The position numbers and the translations under genes were made by a program. A stretch of 64,000 nucleotides of DNA from Bradyrhizobium sp. 1(2017). GTDB lineage: Bacteria > Pseudomonadota > Alphaproteobacteria > Rhizobiales > Xanthobacteraceae. The notes under the pieces are model-generated. The model did no database searches. It was not told the origin of the DNA and worked only from the letters and a program-made list of their open reading frames with translations. The DNA is taken from positions 1,322,001 through 1,386,000 of the forward strand of contig NZ_CP050022.2 of NCBI RefSeq assembly GCF_011602485.2, written 5' to 3'. Of this stretch, positions 47,881 to 55,792 are shown in pieces. Each line of letters starts with the position of its first letter. The stretch's first letter is position 1.

Positions 47881-49094
47881 CCTCGGCCGTCATTGCCAAC
47901 GCGATCGTCAATCTCTGTGGCGTGATCGGGCTCGGCGTCGCCATGCTCGCGCTCTGCCGCCGCGACGCGCAGAGCCCGCTGACCCGGCGCCTCGTGATCG
48001 CGCTCGGCATCGTCGCGCTTCTGTTCCTGGTGCGCAGCACCGCGTGGCTGACCGCGAACAGCGTGCTCGACGACCTCTCGGTCATCCCGGCTGCCGCGAT
48101 CCCTTTCGGTGCCCTGATCGTGACCGAGGGGTTGTTGAGGCGGCACGCGCCGCGCGCCATCAAGCTCGCGGTGATCGCCGGCGGCGTTGTGCTCGGCATC
48201 GGCGGCGCGCTGGGGCTCGAGCGTTTCGAGACGCCCTATGCCATCGCGCTGATGCTGTTCCAGCTCGGCGGCTTTGCGGCTTGCGCCGTCCTGCTCGCAA
48301 CGCGCAACCGCAAGTCGCTGATGGCCTCCGAGAATCGCAGCATCGGCCGCATGACGATCGGTGCTATCGTCGTGCTGCCCTTCATCGTCACCGATTTTGG
48401 CGCCTTGATGCCGAGCATGCCGGTCAAGCTCGGCGCGCTCGGCGCATTGCTCGTCGTCACCGCGATCCTGATCGCGGGCAGCAGTGGCGAAGCACGTTGG
48501 CATGGCGTGCAGCTCACCGCGCTGCGGCTCGTAAGCTCGGCGTGCCTCGGTCTGGCGGCGGCTTTCGTTGCCGGGGACGTCGACGCCGCGCAGCTGGTGC
48601 GCTTCAGTGCCATCGCCGTGTCGGGCGTGCTGACCATTGGCCTCATGACCGACACGCTGCGGTCCTATCTCGAATCCCGCGTGCCGGGCGTGCTGGGCTC
48701 GGTCGCAAGCTCGTCGGCGACCTCCCGCGATCAATTGATTGCGGAGGTGCTGCGTCACCCGCTGTTCGAGAGTGCGCGGCGCTATCGCGAAGACGATCTC
48801 GCAGCCTACGATCCGGTCTTGCTGCGCATTCGTCTTGCGGATCATCGCGTGCTGCGGCGCGTGGATGCGCCATGGGGTCATCCACCGGTCGATCCGGCCG
48901 TGGAGCGGCTGGTGTCGCTGATGGCCGCAGTGAGCGCGACGCATCTCGTCGTGCTGTCGTCCGATCCGGTCGACATTCTCGCGCTCGTGGTTCCCGTGAC
49001 GTCGGCCGACCCCGCCACCGAGACTGCGATCGCATTGGTGCAGCGGATCCTGATCATGGCGGAGGCGAGTGCGCCAGCTCACACCGCCGCCTGA
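47877..49094 (+). CDS. Polytopic membrane protein of unknown function
   Basis: 405 residues. Seven to nine hydrophobic helices fill the first ~270 residues (for example VIANAIVNLCGVIGLGVAML, LVIALGIVALLFLVRSTAWL, VIAGGVVLGIGGALGL, IGAIVVLPFIVTDFGALM). The cytoplasmic-type C-terminal ~130 residues (SVASSSATSRDQLIAEVLRHPLFESARRYREDD) contain no known kinase, cyclase or GGDEF motif. Overall shape resembles a multi-pass receptor. The ATG overlaps the stop of the GNAT-like gene by ATGA, so the pair should work together. Confidence 0.65.
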   Translation: MTSAVIANAIVNLCGVIGLGVAMLALCRRDAQSPLTRRLVIALGIVALLFLVRSTAWLTANSVLDDLSVIPAAAIPFGALIVTEGLLRRHAPRAIKLAVIAGGVVLGIGGALGLERFETPYAIALMLFQLGGFAACAVLLATRNRKSLMASENRSIGRMTIGAIVVLPFIVTDFGALMPSMPVKLGALGALLVVTAILIAGSSGEARWHGVQLTALRLVSSACLGLAAAFVAGDVDAAQLVRFSAIAVSGVLTIGLMTDTLRSYLESRVPGVLGSVASSSATSRDQLIAEVLRHPLFESARRYREDDLAAYDPVLLRIRLADHRVLRRVDAPWGHPPVDPAVERLVSLMAAVSATHLVVLSSDPVDILALVVPVTSADPATETAIALVQRILIMAEASAPAHTAA

Positions 49095-49187
49095 CAATCA
49101 TTTCAGGCTTTACGGTATGCGCAACGCATTGTGATTCCGTTGCAGGTGCGATATGGCTCTCGCGCTTTCCAGAGGCGGAGACGAGCT

Positions 49188-49394
49188 TTGTCGAAACAAT
49201 CCCTGCGTGAGGAGGCCGAGCGCCTGATCCGCGAATCGATGGAAAAGAAGAGCATCGTCGTCAAGCAGGGCACGACCCGCATCGAAGCGGTCTGCGGCAA
49301 GTGCGGTGCGCCGAACCGGGTGCAGGCGGAGAAGGGTCAGACCCGCGTCAAGTTCGCGTGCAAGAATTGCGGGCACAAGCAAGAGACGCTGTAG
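49188..49394 (+). CDS. Small zinc-ribbon protein
   Basis: 68 residues from a TTG at 49188, with GGAG 7 bases upstream; the frame is also open from a GTG at 49131. A helical N-terminus (SKQSLREEAERLIRESMEKKSIVVKQG) is followed by two CxxC pairs (CGKCGAPNRV, CKNCGHKQET), a zinc ribbon. Function unknown; may bind RNA, DNA or protein. Confidence 0.75.
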   Translation: MSKQSLREEAERLIRESMEKKSIVVKQGTTRIEAVCGKCGAPNRVQAEKGQTRVKFACKNCGHKQETL

Positions 49395-49427
49395 GCGAGG
49401 GCGTTCCTCACCATAAGGGTCTGACCG

Positions 49428-50273
49428 TCAGTCGCCCTCCACGAATCTCTTGAATGCGCCCGCATAATCCGGATGCCAGCGCGACAGCGGCGGGCGGTTC
49501 TCGACGATGTCGCCGGCCGCCCACAGCATGCGCTTCTCGTCGAGCGCGCGGGGCACATCATTGTCCGGGCAGAGAATGTAGAAGTCGTCGGCCTCCAGAC
49601 GCGTCAACATGAATTCGACCGTCTGCTCCGGCGTCCAGGCGCCGGCCGGCTTCTCGGTGCGGCCCTTCGCGGTGAGGCCCGTGAAGACGAAGCCGGGAAT
49701 GAGCAGATGCGCGGCGATGCGGCAGTCCTTCGTGTTGCGCAACTCGTGCTGGAGCGCCTCGGTGAACGCCTTCACGCCGGCCTTGGAGACATTGTAGGCG
49801 GGATCGCCGGGCGGGGTTGTGATGCCCTGCTTCGATCCGGTGTTGATGATGAGGCCTGGCTTGCCGCGCGCGATCATGTTCGGCGCAAAGATGCGCGAGC
49901 CGTTGATGATCCCCCACATGTTGACGGCGATGATCCGCTGCCAATTGTCGGGCTCGGCGAACAATGTGCTGCCGGGCTGGATGCCGGCATTGTTCATCAG
50001 GACGTCGGTCCCGCCGAACCGTTCGCGCACGCCGCGTTCCAGGTCCGCAACGCTCTCGGCCCGGCCGACATCGACGGCGAAGGTCATCACATTCGCGGGA
50101 CCCGTGACGGATGACAGTTTTGTTGCGGCCTCGGCCAGGCGGTTCTGATCGACATCGGCGATGCACACCTTCATGCCGGTGCGCGCAAACGCCGCGGCGG
50201 CGGCCAGTCCAATGCCGGATGCGCCGCCGGTAATCACGGCAACGTTGTCCTTGACGATGGCAGGATGTGACAT
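49428..50273 (-). CDS. Short-chain dehydrogenase/reductase (SDR)
   Basis: 281 residues of classical SDR: cofactor motif TGGASGIG (15-22), NNAG near 94-97, catalytic Ser147, Tyr160 and Lys164 (YNVSK). The acidic residue after beta-2 (IADVDQNR) favours NAD(H). The substrate is an alcohol or ketone of unknown structure. It is divergent from an aldehyde dehydrogenase, and an alcohol-to-aldehyde-to-acid sequence with that enzyme is a reasonable but unproved guess. Confidence 0.92.
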   Translation of the reverse strand: MSHPAIVKDNVAVITGGASGIGLAAAAAFARTGMKVCIADVDQNRLAEAATKLSSVTGPANVMTFAVDVGRAESVADLERGVRERFGGTDVLMNNAGIQPGSTLFAEPDNWQRIIAVNMWGIINGSRIFAPNMIARGKPGLIINTGSKQGITTPPGDPAYNVSKAGVKAFTEALQHELRNTKDCRIAAHLLIPGFVFTGLTAKGRTEKPAGAWTPEQTVEFMLTRLEADDFYILCPDNDVPRALDEKRMLWAAGDIVENRPPLSRWHPDYAGAFKRFVEGD

Positions 50274-50462
50274 GCGAGGTCTCCGGCGAAACTACGTGGC
50301 GCTCGGTCGCATTATAGCACGCGCCTCGCGCGAGGCTGCACAAGTCGGCATAGGAGGTCTTCGTTCCACGCCGCCTTTACGCTTCTGCGGCGCCGCTGTA
50401 TTTTATCCGACGAACGATCCTGCCCAGATCGAACCAACAATCATTTGATAGGGAGTGCAGCC

Positions 50463-51959
50463 ATGGCTGTGTCGCAGGCTATTCCGATCACGCGCCATCC
50501 ATTCGCGAACGGGTCCTACAAGCAGATGCTGATCGACGGGAAGTGGATCGACGCTGCCTCAGGCAAGCGCTTCGAGACCCACAATCCCGCCACTGGCGAG
50601 CTGCTTGCGACTGTCGCCGAAGGTGACAAGGAGGATATCGACCGTGCGGTCGCCGCGGCACGCCGCGCCTTCGAGGGGCCCTGGAGCAAGGTCAAGCCAT
50701 TCGAGCGACAGAACCTGCTGCTCAGGCTTGCCGACCTCGTCGAAAAGAATTTCGACGAGTTGTCGCAGCTCGACACGCTCGACATGGGCGCTCCCGTCAG
50801 CCGAACCCGCGCCTACCGTCTCCGCGCCATCGGCATGCTGCGCTATTACGCCGGCCAGACCACTGCGCTCCACGGTGAGACCATCGAGAATTCGCTGCCC
50901 GGCGAGATCTTCTCCTACACGCTGAAGGAGCCCGTCGGTGTCGTCGGTGCCATCATCCCCTGGAACGGGCCGCTGACCGCAACGATCTGGAAGATCGGGC
51001 CGGCGATCGCGACCGGCTGCACCGTGGTGCTCAAGCCAGCAGAAGAAGCCCCGCTGACATCGCTGCGCATCGCCGAGCTCGCGATGGAAGCGGGCGTGCC
51101 GCCCGGCGTCATCAATGTCGTTCCCGGCTATGGCGAGACCGCGGGTGCGGCGCTCGCCTCGCACCATGACGTCGACAAGGTCGCTTTCACCGGCTCGCAT
51201 GTCACCGGCCAGTCGATCATCCGTGCCTCGGCCGGAAACCTCAAGCGTGTTTCGCTCGAGCTTGGCGGCAAGTCGCCGGACATCGTGTTTGCGGATGCCG
51301 ATCTCGATGCCGCGGTGCCGGGCGCCGCGATGGCGGTATTCGCCAATTCGGGACAGATCTGCAGCGCCGGCACGCGCCTGTTCGTCGAGCAGTCGATCTA
51401 CGAGGAGTTCGTCGGCCGTGTCGCCGAATTCGGCAAGAAGCTGCAGGTCGGCAACGGCCTCGATCCCAACACCCAGATCGGGCCGCTGGTCTCGGAGCAG
51501 CAATTGGAGCGCGTCACCGGCTATCTCGACATCGGCCAGAAGGAAGGCGCCAAGGCGCTCGCCGGAGGCGGTCGCGTCACCGAAGGCGCGCTGTCGAAGG
51601 GCTTCTTCGTCTCGCCCACGGTGTTCGCTGGCGTTCAGGACAACATGCGCATCGCGCAGGAGGAGATCTTCGGGCCCGTGATCTCGGCGATTGCGTTCAA
51701 GGACATGGACGAGTTGGTCAAGCGCGCCAACGCCACGACGTTCGGCCTCGGCTCTGGCCTGTGGACGCGCGACGTCAGCAAGGCCCATGCGGTGGCCAAG
51801 AGCCTGCGTGCCGGCTCGGTGTGGGTGAACTGCTATCAGGCGATGGACCCGGCCGTGCCGTTCGGCGGTTACAAGATGAGCGGTTACGGCCGCGAGTCCG
51901 GCAAACAACATGTCGAGGAATATCTCAACGTGAAGGCTGTCTGGATCAAGACGGCGTAA
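50463..51959 (+). CDS. Aldehyde dehydrogenase (NAD(P)+)
   Basis: 498 residues from the ATG at 50463 (AGGGAG about 8 bases upstream). ALDH superfamily residues are intact: Asn168 (IIPWNGPL), Glu266 (LELGGKSP), nucleophile Cys300 (NSGQICSAG), and EEIFGPV near the end. The fold is complete. It oxidises an aldehyde to a carboxylic acid; specificity is not evident. Neighbours (SDR, old yellow enzyme, ThDP enzyme) suggest use in oxidation of organic compounds. Confidence 0.95.
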   Translation: MAVSQAIPITRHPFANGSYKQMLIDGKWIDAASGKRFETHNPATGELLATVAEGDKEDIDRAVAAARRAFEGPWSKVKPFERQNLLLRLADLVEKNFDELSQLDTLDMGAPVSRTRAYRLRAIGMLRYYAGQTTALHGETIENSLPGEIFSYTLKEPVGVVGAIIPWNGPLTATIWKIGPAIATGCTVVLKPAEEAPLTSLRIAELAMEAGVPPGVINVVPGYGETAGAALASHHDVDKVAFTGSHVTGQSIIRASAGNLKRVSLELGGKSPDIVFADADLDAAVPGAAMAVFANSGQICSAGTRLFVEQSIYEEFVGRVAEFGKKLQVGNGLDPNTQIGPLVSEQQLERVTGYLDIGQKEGAKALAGGGRVTEGALSKGFFVSPTVFAGVQDNMRIAQEEIFGPVISAIAFKDMDELVKRANATTFGLGSGLWTRDVSKAHAVAKSLRAGSVWVNCYQAMDPAVPFGGYKMSGYGRESGKQHVEEYLNVKAVWIKTA

Positions 51960-51965
51960 TTGTCC

Positions 51966-51982
51966 CCCTGCGTTTCGCAGGG
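51966..51982. terminator. Hairpin after the ALDH gene
   Basis: CCCTGCG (51966-51972), loop TTT, CGCAGGG (51976-51982). A second imperfect GC-rich hairpin (GGGCGACACC/GGGTGCCGCCC) follows within 45 bases. No strong U-tract, so termination strength is uncertain. Confidence 0.4.
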
Positions 51983-52074
51983 AGGAATATTGCCTTCGTG
52001 GGGGCGACACCTTTTCCGGGTGCCGCCCTCCGCTATATGATCGTCATCCTTCCGTAGCTCCAGTTGAGGCCAGC

Positions 52075-53202
52075 ATGAAATTCGAGGCGTTGTTCAAACC
52101 GTTGCAGGTCGGTCCGTACAAGCTTGCGCACCGCGTCGCGATGGCGCCGCTGACGCGCATGCGTGCCGAGCGCGAAACCTTCGCGCCGCGACCGCTCAAC
52201 GCCGAATATTACGGCCAGCGCGCAACGCCGGGCGGCTTGATCGTCGCCGAAGCCTCGCCGGTGCTCTCGCACGGCCGCGGCAATCCGGCGACGCCCGGCA
52301 TCTATTCGGAGTCGCAAATCGCAGGCTGGCGCAAGGTGGTCGACGCCGTGCACGCCAAGGGCGGCATCATCTTCCTCCAGCTCTGGCATGTCGGCCGGGT
52401 CTCGCATTCCTCTTTCCACGGCGGCGCGCTGCCGGTGTCGGCCTCGGCGATCCCGATCAAGGCCGAGGGCATGAAGGCGATGACTGCCGATGGCAAGATT
52501 GCCGATTACGAGCCGCCGCGCGCGCTGGAGACCGAGGAGGTCAAGGACATCGTCGAGGCGTTCCGCCAAGGTGCGAGGAACGCGCTCGCCGCCGGCTTCG
52601 ACGGCGTCGAGATCCACGGCGCCAATGGCTATCTGCTCGAGCAATTCCTGCAATCGCGCAGCAACCAGCGCACCGATCAATATGGCGGATCGATCGAGAA
52701 CCGCGCGCGGCTGCTGCTCGAGGTGACACAGGCCGCGATCGACGTCTGGGGCGCGAACCGCGTCGCCGTCCGGCTGTCGCCTCACGGCATCGCCAATGAT
52801 TCCGGCGAGCCAGATCCGATGCCGCTCTATACCCATGTCGTGAGTGCGCTCGACAAGCTCGGTCTTGCCTATCTGCACTTCATCGAACCACGCTCCAGCG
52901 GCGCCGGCCGGGCCGATGTTCACTGGGAGAACGTGCCGTCGGCAATGGTGCTGTTCCGCCCGCTCTACAGCGGCGTCCTGATGACGGCCGGCGGCTTCAC
53001 CGGCGAGACTGCGAATGCGGCGATCGCCGAGGGATACGCCGATATCATCGCTTTCGGCCGCATCTTCATCTCCAACCCCGATCTGCCGCGCCGCCTTCAG
53101 CACGGCTATCCGATCACACCATACAATCGCGCGACGTTTTATAGCGGCGAGGCGAAGGGGTACACGGACTATCCGGCGTATGACGAATTGGCGCCGGCGT
53201 GA
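52075..53202 (+). CDS. Old yellow enzyme family alkene reductase
   Basis: 375 residues of the FMN-dependent OYE/NemA type. Motifs in order: FEALFKPLQVGPYKLAHRVAMAPLTRMRA, QLWHVGRVSHSSF, GFDGVEIHGANGYLLEQFLQSRSNQRTDQYGGSIENR, and TAGGFTGETANAAIAEGYADIIAFGRIFISNPDLPRRL. The enzyme reduces C=C bonds of alpha,beta-unsaturated carbonyls and often nitro compounds or nitrate esters with NADPH. It follows the ALDH gene on the same strand at 115 bp. Confidence 0.95.
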   Translation: MKFEALFKPLQVGPYKLAHRVAMAPLTRMRAERETFAPRPLNAEYYGQRATPGGLIVAEASPVLSHGRGNPATPGIYSESQIAGWRKVVDAVHAKGGIIFLQLWHVGRVSHSSFHGGALPVSASAIPIKAEGMKAMTADGKIADYEPPRALETEEVKDIVEAFRQGARNALAAGFDGVEIHGANGYLLEQFLQSRSNQRTDQYGGSIENRARLLLEVTQAAIDVWGANRVAVRLSPHGIANDSGEPDPMPLYTHVVSALDKLGLAYLHFIEPRSSGAGRADVHWENVPSAMVLFRPLYSGVLMTAGGFTGETANAAIAEGYADIIAFGRIFISNPDLPRRLQHGYPITPYNRATFYSGEAKGYTDYPAYDELAPA

Positions 53203-53210
53203 CGCTGCCG

Positions 53211-53286
53211 TAGCCCGGATGAGCGAAGCGACATCCGGGAGCTTCGCAACAGTCGTCCCGGATGTCGCATCGCTCATCCGGGGTTA
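53211..53286. repeat. Long palindromic repeat
   Basis: Arm 53211-53240 (TAGCCCGGATGAGCGAAGCG, then ACATCCGGGA) is inverted at 53256-53286 (TCCCGGATGTCGCATCGCTC, then ATCCGGGGTTA). Near-perfect ~30-bp arms with a 15-base loop. It lies between the alkene reductase and the GFA gene. Confidence 0.85.
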
Positions 53287-53367
53287 CGGGTCCATTGTGG
53301 AGCGCTGACAAACTCCACAAATTCCGTCATTGCTTCGCTGCGCTCGCAATGACGAAGGGGACGCATC

Positions 53368-53871
53368 ATGGCCAAAGCCGCAGCCGCCGCAGGTATAGCC
53401 ACCGGCCAATGCCTCTGCGGCAAGGTCACCTTCGAGATCGACGTTCCCGCGCGATGGGCCTGGCACGATCACTCCGCCGCGAGCCGCCGCGCTCATGGTG
53501 CGGCCTATGCGACCTATGTCGGAAGCTGGAAGAAGCGCTTTCGTATCACTGCTGGCAAGACTTCACTTACGCGTTACGAGGACAAGGCGACGAAGACCAC
53601 CCGCAGCTTCTGCGCGCATTGCGGCACGCCGATCGCCTATGAGCGCCCGCGCGGGCCGCACATGGTCAATATCCCGCGCGCTCTCTTCAAGGAGCGCACC
53701 GGCCGCCAGCCGCTCTATCACATCGCGATCGAGGAGTTGCAGGAATGGGCCTATACCGGCGAGCCGCTGGTGCCGCTGAAGGGCTTTCCCGGCGTGGTCT
53801 GGCAGCGTTCGAAAAAGAAGAAGCGAGCGAGGGGCGAGGATCCGTTCGAGCTGGGTCGGGAGGAGATGTAG
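53368..53871 (+). CDS. GFA-family protein with altered zinc site
   Basis: 167 residues. The GFA (glutathione-dependent formaldehyde-activating enzyme) fold is evident: GQCLCGKVTFEID at the start and FCAHCGTPIAYE later carry the CxC and CxxC pairs. The usual middle zinc motif CHCxxC is replaced by WHDHSAASRRAHG, so the second zinc site would need His and Asp or is lost. The C-terminal tail is basic (RSKKKKRAR). True GFA activity is therefore doubtful. Ends 109 bp before the ThDP enzyme. Confidence 0.8.
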   Translation: MAKAAAAAGIATGQCLCGKVTFEIDVPARWAWHDHSAASRRAHGAAYATYVGSWKKRFRITAGKTSLTRYEDKATKTTRSFCAHCGTPIAYERPRGPHMVNIPRALFKERTGRQPLYHIAIEELQEWAYTGEPLVPLKGFPGVVWQRSKKKKRARGEDPFELGREEM

Positions 53872-53980
53872 AGCCGCCCTCCCGCGCAACGCAGCCATGA
53901 CCGCGCTTTCTTGCGCGTATCCCAAGACTTCGGCCATCATGCTTTCAGTCCTTGCGGCGACGTCCGCTCCTGGAGGCAAC

Positions 53981-55642
53981 ATGAAGAACAAGATCACCGG
54001 CCGCTCCGCTTTTCTCGCGCTGCTCAAGGACGAGGGCATTACGCATCTGTTCGGCAACCCCGGCACCACCGAGCTGCCGATCATGCATGCGCTCAAGGAC
54101 CATCCCGATCTCACCTATGTGATGGCGATGCAGGAGAGCCTGGTGGTGGCGATCGCCGACGGTTACAGCCGCGCCTCCGGCAAGCTCGTGGCCTGCAACG
54201 TCCATGTCGCGCCGGGCCTCGGCAACGCGATGGGCTCGCTCTACAATGCCCAGTTCACGGGCACGCCGATGATCCTCACTGCCGGCCAGCAGGAGCAGGG
54301 TCACGGCCTGATGGAGCCGGTGCTCTATGGCCCGCTGGTGCGAATGGCCGAGCCGCTGGTGAAGTGGGCGGTCGAGGTGACGCGGCTGGAAGACCTGCCG
54401 CGCATCGTGCGTCGGGCCGCCAAGGTGGCGATGACGCCGCCGACCGGCCCGGTGTTCATCTCGCTGCCGGGCGACATCCTCAACAGCGAGGCCGGGATCG
54501 ATCTTGGCCGCTCCACCCGCATCGATGCGCGCACCAAGCCCTCGGATGAGGCGCTCAGGGCGTTTGCTGCGCGGCTGCTGAAAGCCGAGCGTCCCGTGAT
54601 CGTCACCATGGACGAGGTGGTCAAGAGCGATGCGCTGAAGGAAGCTGCGGAGCTCGCGGAGCTGCTGGGTGCGGCGGCCTATCAATCCTCCACCCCCTAT
54701 GGCGCGCATTTCCTCTCGGAGAGCCCGAGCTTCGTCGGAACGCTGGCACGGGTGCAGAAGGTGGCGCGTGATACGCTCGCGCCCCACGATCTCCTGATCG
54801 CGCTCGGCGGCGATCCCTTGCGGATGTCTGTTTATAGCGAGGTCGATACGCTCCCCGACGGCCTCGGCATCGTGCAGGTCGGCCTCGTCGATTGGGAGAT
54901 CGCCAAGAATTACGGCGCCGAGATCGCGCTGAAGGCGGATTTGAAGGAGACGCTGCGCGCATTGATTCCCGTGCTGAAGGAGATGGGCGGCGCAACGCTT
55001 GCGAGCCGTGCCAGGCAGCGCCTTGCCGAGCTTGCGCCGAAGAACTGGACTGCGCGCCGCGCTGCGCTGGTCGAGCAGATCGGAAAGAGCGCCGGTCGCA
55101 GCCCGATCGATCCGGACTTCCTGGTGCTGCAGATGATCGAGGCCATGCCCGACCATGCCATCCTGGTCGATGAAGGCCTCACCTCGAGCCGCCAGGTGAC
55201 GGCGCTACGGCCGCATCGCGACCGCTACGGCTATCACGGCCTCGCCTCCGGCGGCATCGGCTGGGGCCTGCCGGCGTCGGTCGGTGCCAGCATCGCCAAT
55301 CCGGATCGCCCCGTCGTGTGCTTCTCAGGTGACGGCAGCGCGATGTATTCGATCCAGTCGCTGTGGACGGCGGCGCACCACAAGCTGCCGCTCAACGTCG
55401 TCATCGCCAATAATGGCGGCTACCGCATCATCAAGCAGCGCCTGCTCGCCTTCCATGGCGATGACAATTACGTCGGCATGGATTTCGTCGATCCGCCGGT
55501 GGATTTTGCAGGCGTCGCCAAGGCGCTCGGCTGCGAGGCGATCAGGGTCAGCGATGCCGGCGAGCTGAAGGCGACACTGGCTTCGGCATTTGGCCGGCCG
55601 GGAACCAAGCTGATCGAGGTGATGGTGGACGGGAAGGTGTAA
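53981..55642 (+). CDS. ThDP-dependent enzyme, benzoylformate decarboxylase-like
   Basis: 553 residues from the ATG at 53981 (GGAGG 4-5 bases upstream). Three-domain ThDP fold: an N-terminal PYR domain with catalytic Glu52, a central domain, and a PP domain with GDGSAMYSIQSLWTAAHHKLPL then IANN. It is close to benzoylformate decarboxylase (MdlC) in the GNPG and NVHVAPG segments; by that alignment MdlC Ser26 is Thr29 here and His70 is His75. So a 2-keto-acid decarboxylase or lyase is likely, with altered substrate specificity; acetolactate synthase-like alternatives cannot be excluded. Confidence 0.85.
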   Translation: MKNKITGRSAFLALLKDEGITHLFGNPGTTELPIMHALKDHPDLTYVMAMQESLVVAIADGYSRASGKLVACNVHVAPGLGNAMGSLYNAQFTGTPMILTAGQQEQGHGLMEPVLYGPLVRMAEPLVKWAVEVTRLEDLPRIVRRAAKVAMTPPTGPVFISLPGDILNSEAGIDLGRSTRIDARTKPSDEALRAFAARLLKAERPVIVTMDEVVKSDALKEAAELAELLGAAAYQSSTPYGAHFLSESPSFVGTLARVQKVARDTLAPHDLLIALGGDPLRMSVYSEVDTLPDGLGIVQVGLVDWEIAKNYGAEIALKADLKETLRALIPVLKEMGGATLASRARQRLAELAPKNWTARRAALVEQIGKSAGRSPIDPDFLVLQMIEAMPDHAILVDEGLTSSRQVTALRPHRDRYGYHGLASGGIGWGLPASVGASIANPDRPVVCFSGDGSAMYSIQSLWTAAHHKLPLNVVIANNGGYRIIKQRLLAFHGDDNYVGMDFVDPPVDFAGVAKALGCEAIRVSDAGELKATLASAFGRPGTKLIEVMVDGKV

Positions 55643-55647
55643 CTCCG

Positions 55648-55778
55648 CTGTCGTCCCGGCGAACGCCGGGACCCATACCGCGTGATCTATCAAATGCGGG
55701 TGGTGCCAATCCCGAACGACCAGCCTTCGCCAAACTACTCCCTGGGGTTATGGGTCCCGGCGTTCGCCGGGACGACAG
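55648..55778. repeat. Palindromic repeat element, copy B
   Basis: Perfect 30-bp terminal inverted repeats (55648-55677 and 55749-55778) flank a 71-bp centre. Read in reverse it aligns over its whole length with the element at 5021-5152, sharing GGGAGTAGTTTGGCGAAG. Each arm is a hairpin TCCCGGC/GCCGGGA with GAAC loop; relative to copy A the T-A pair has become C-G on both sides. Confidence 0.87.
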
Positions 55779-55792
55779 TGAGTTTGTGCTGC

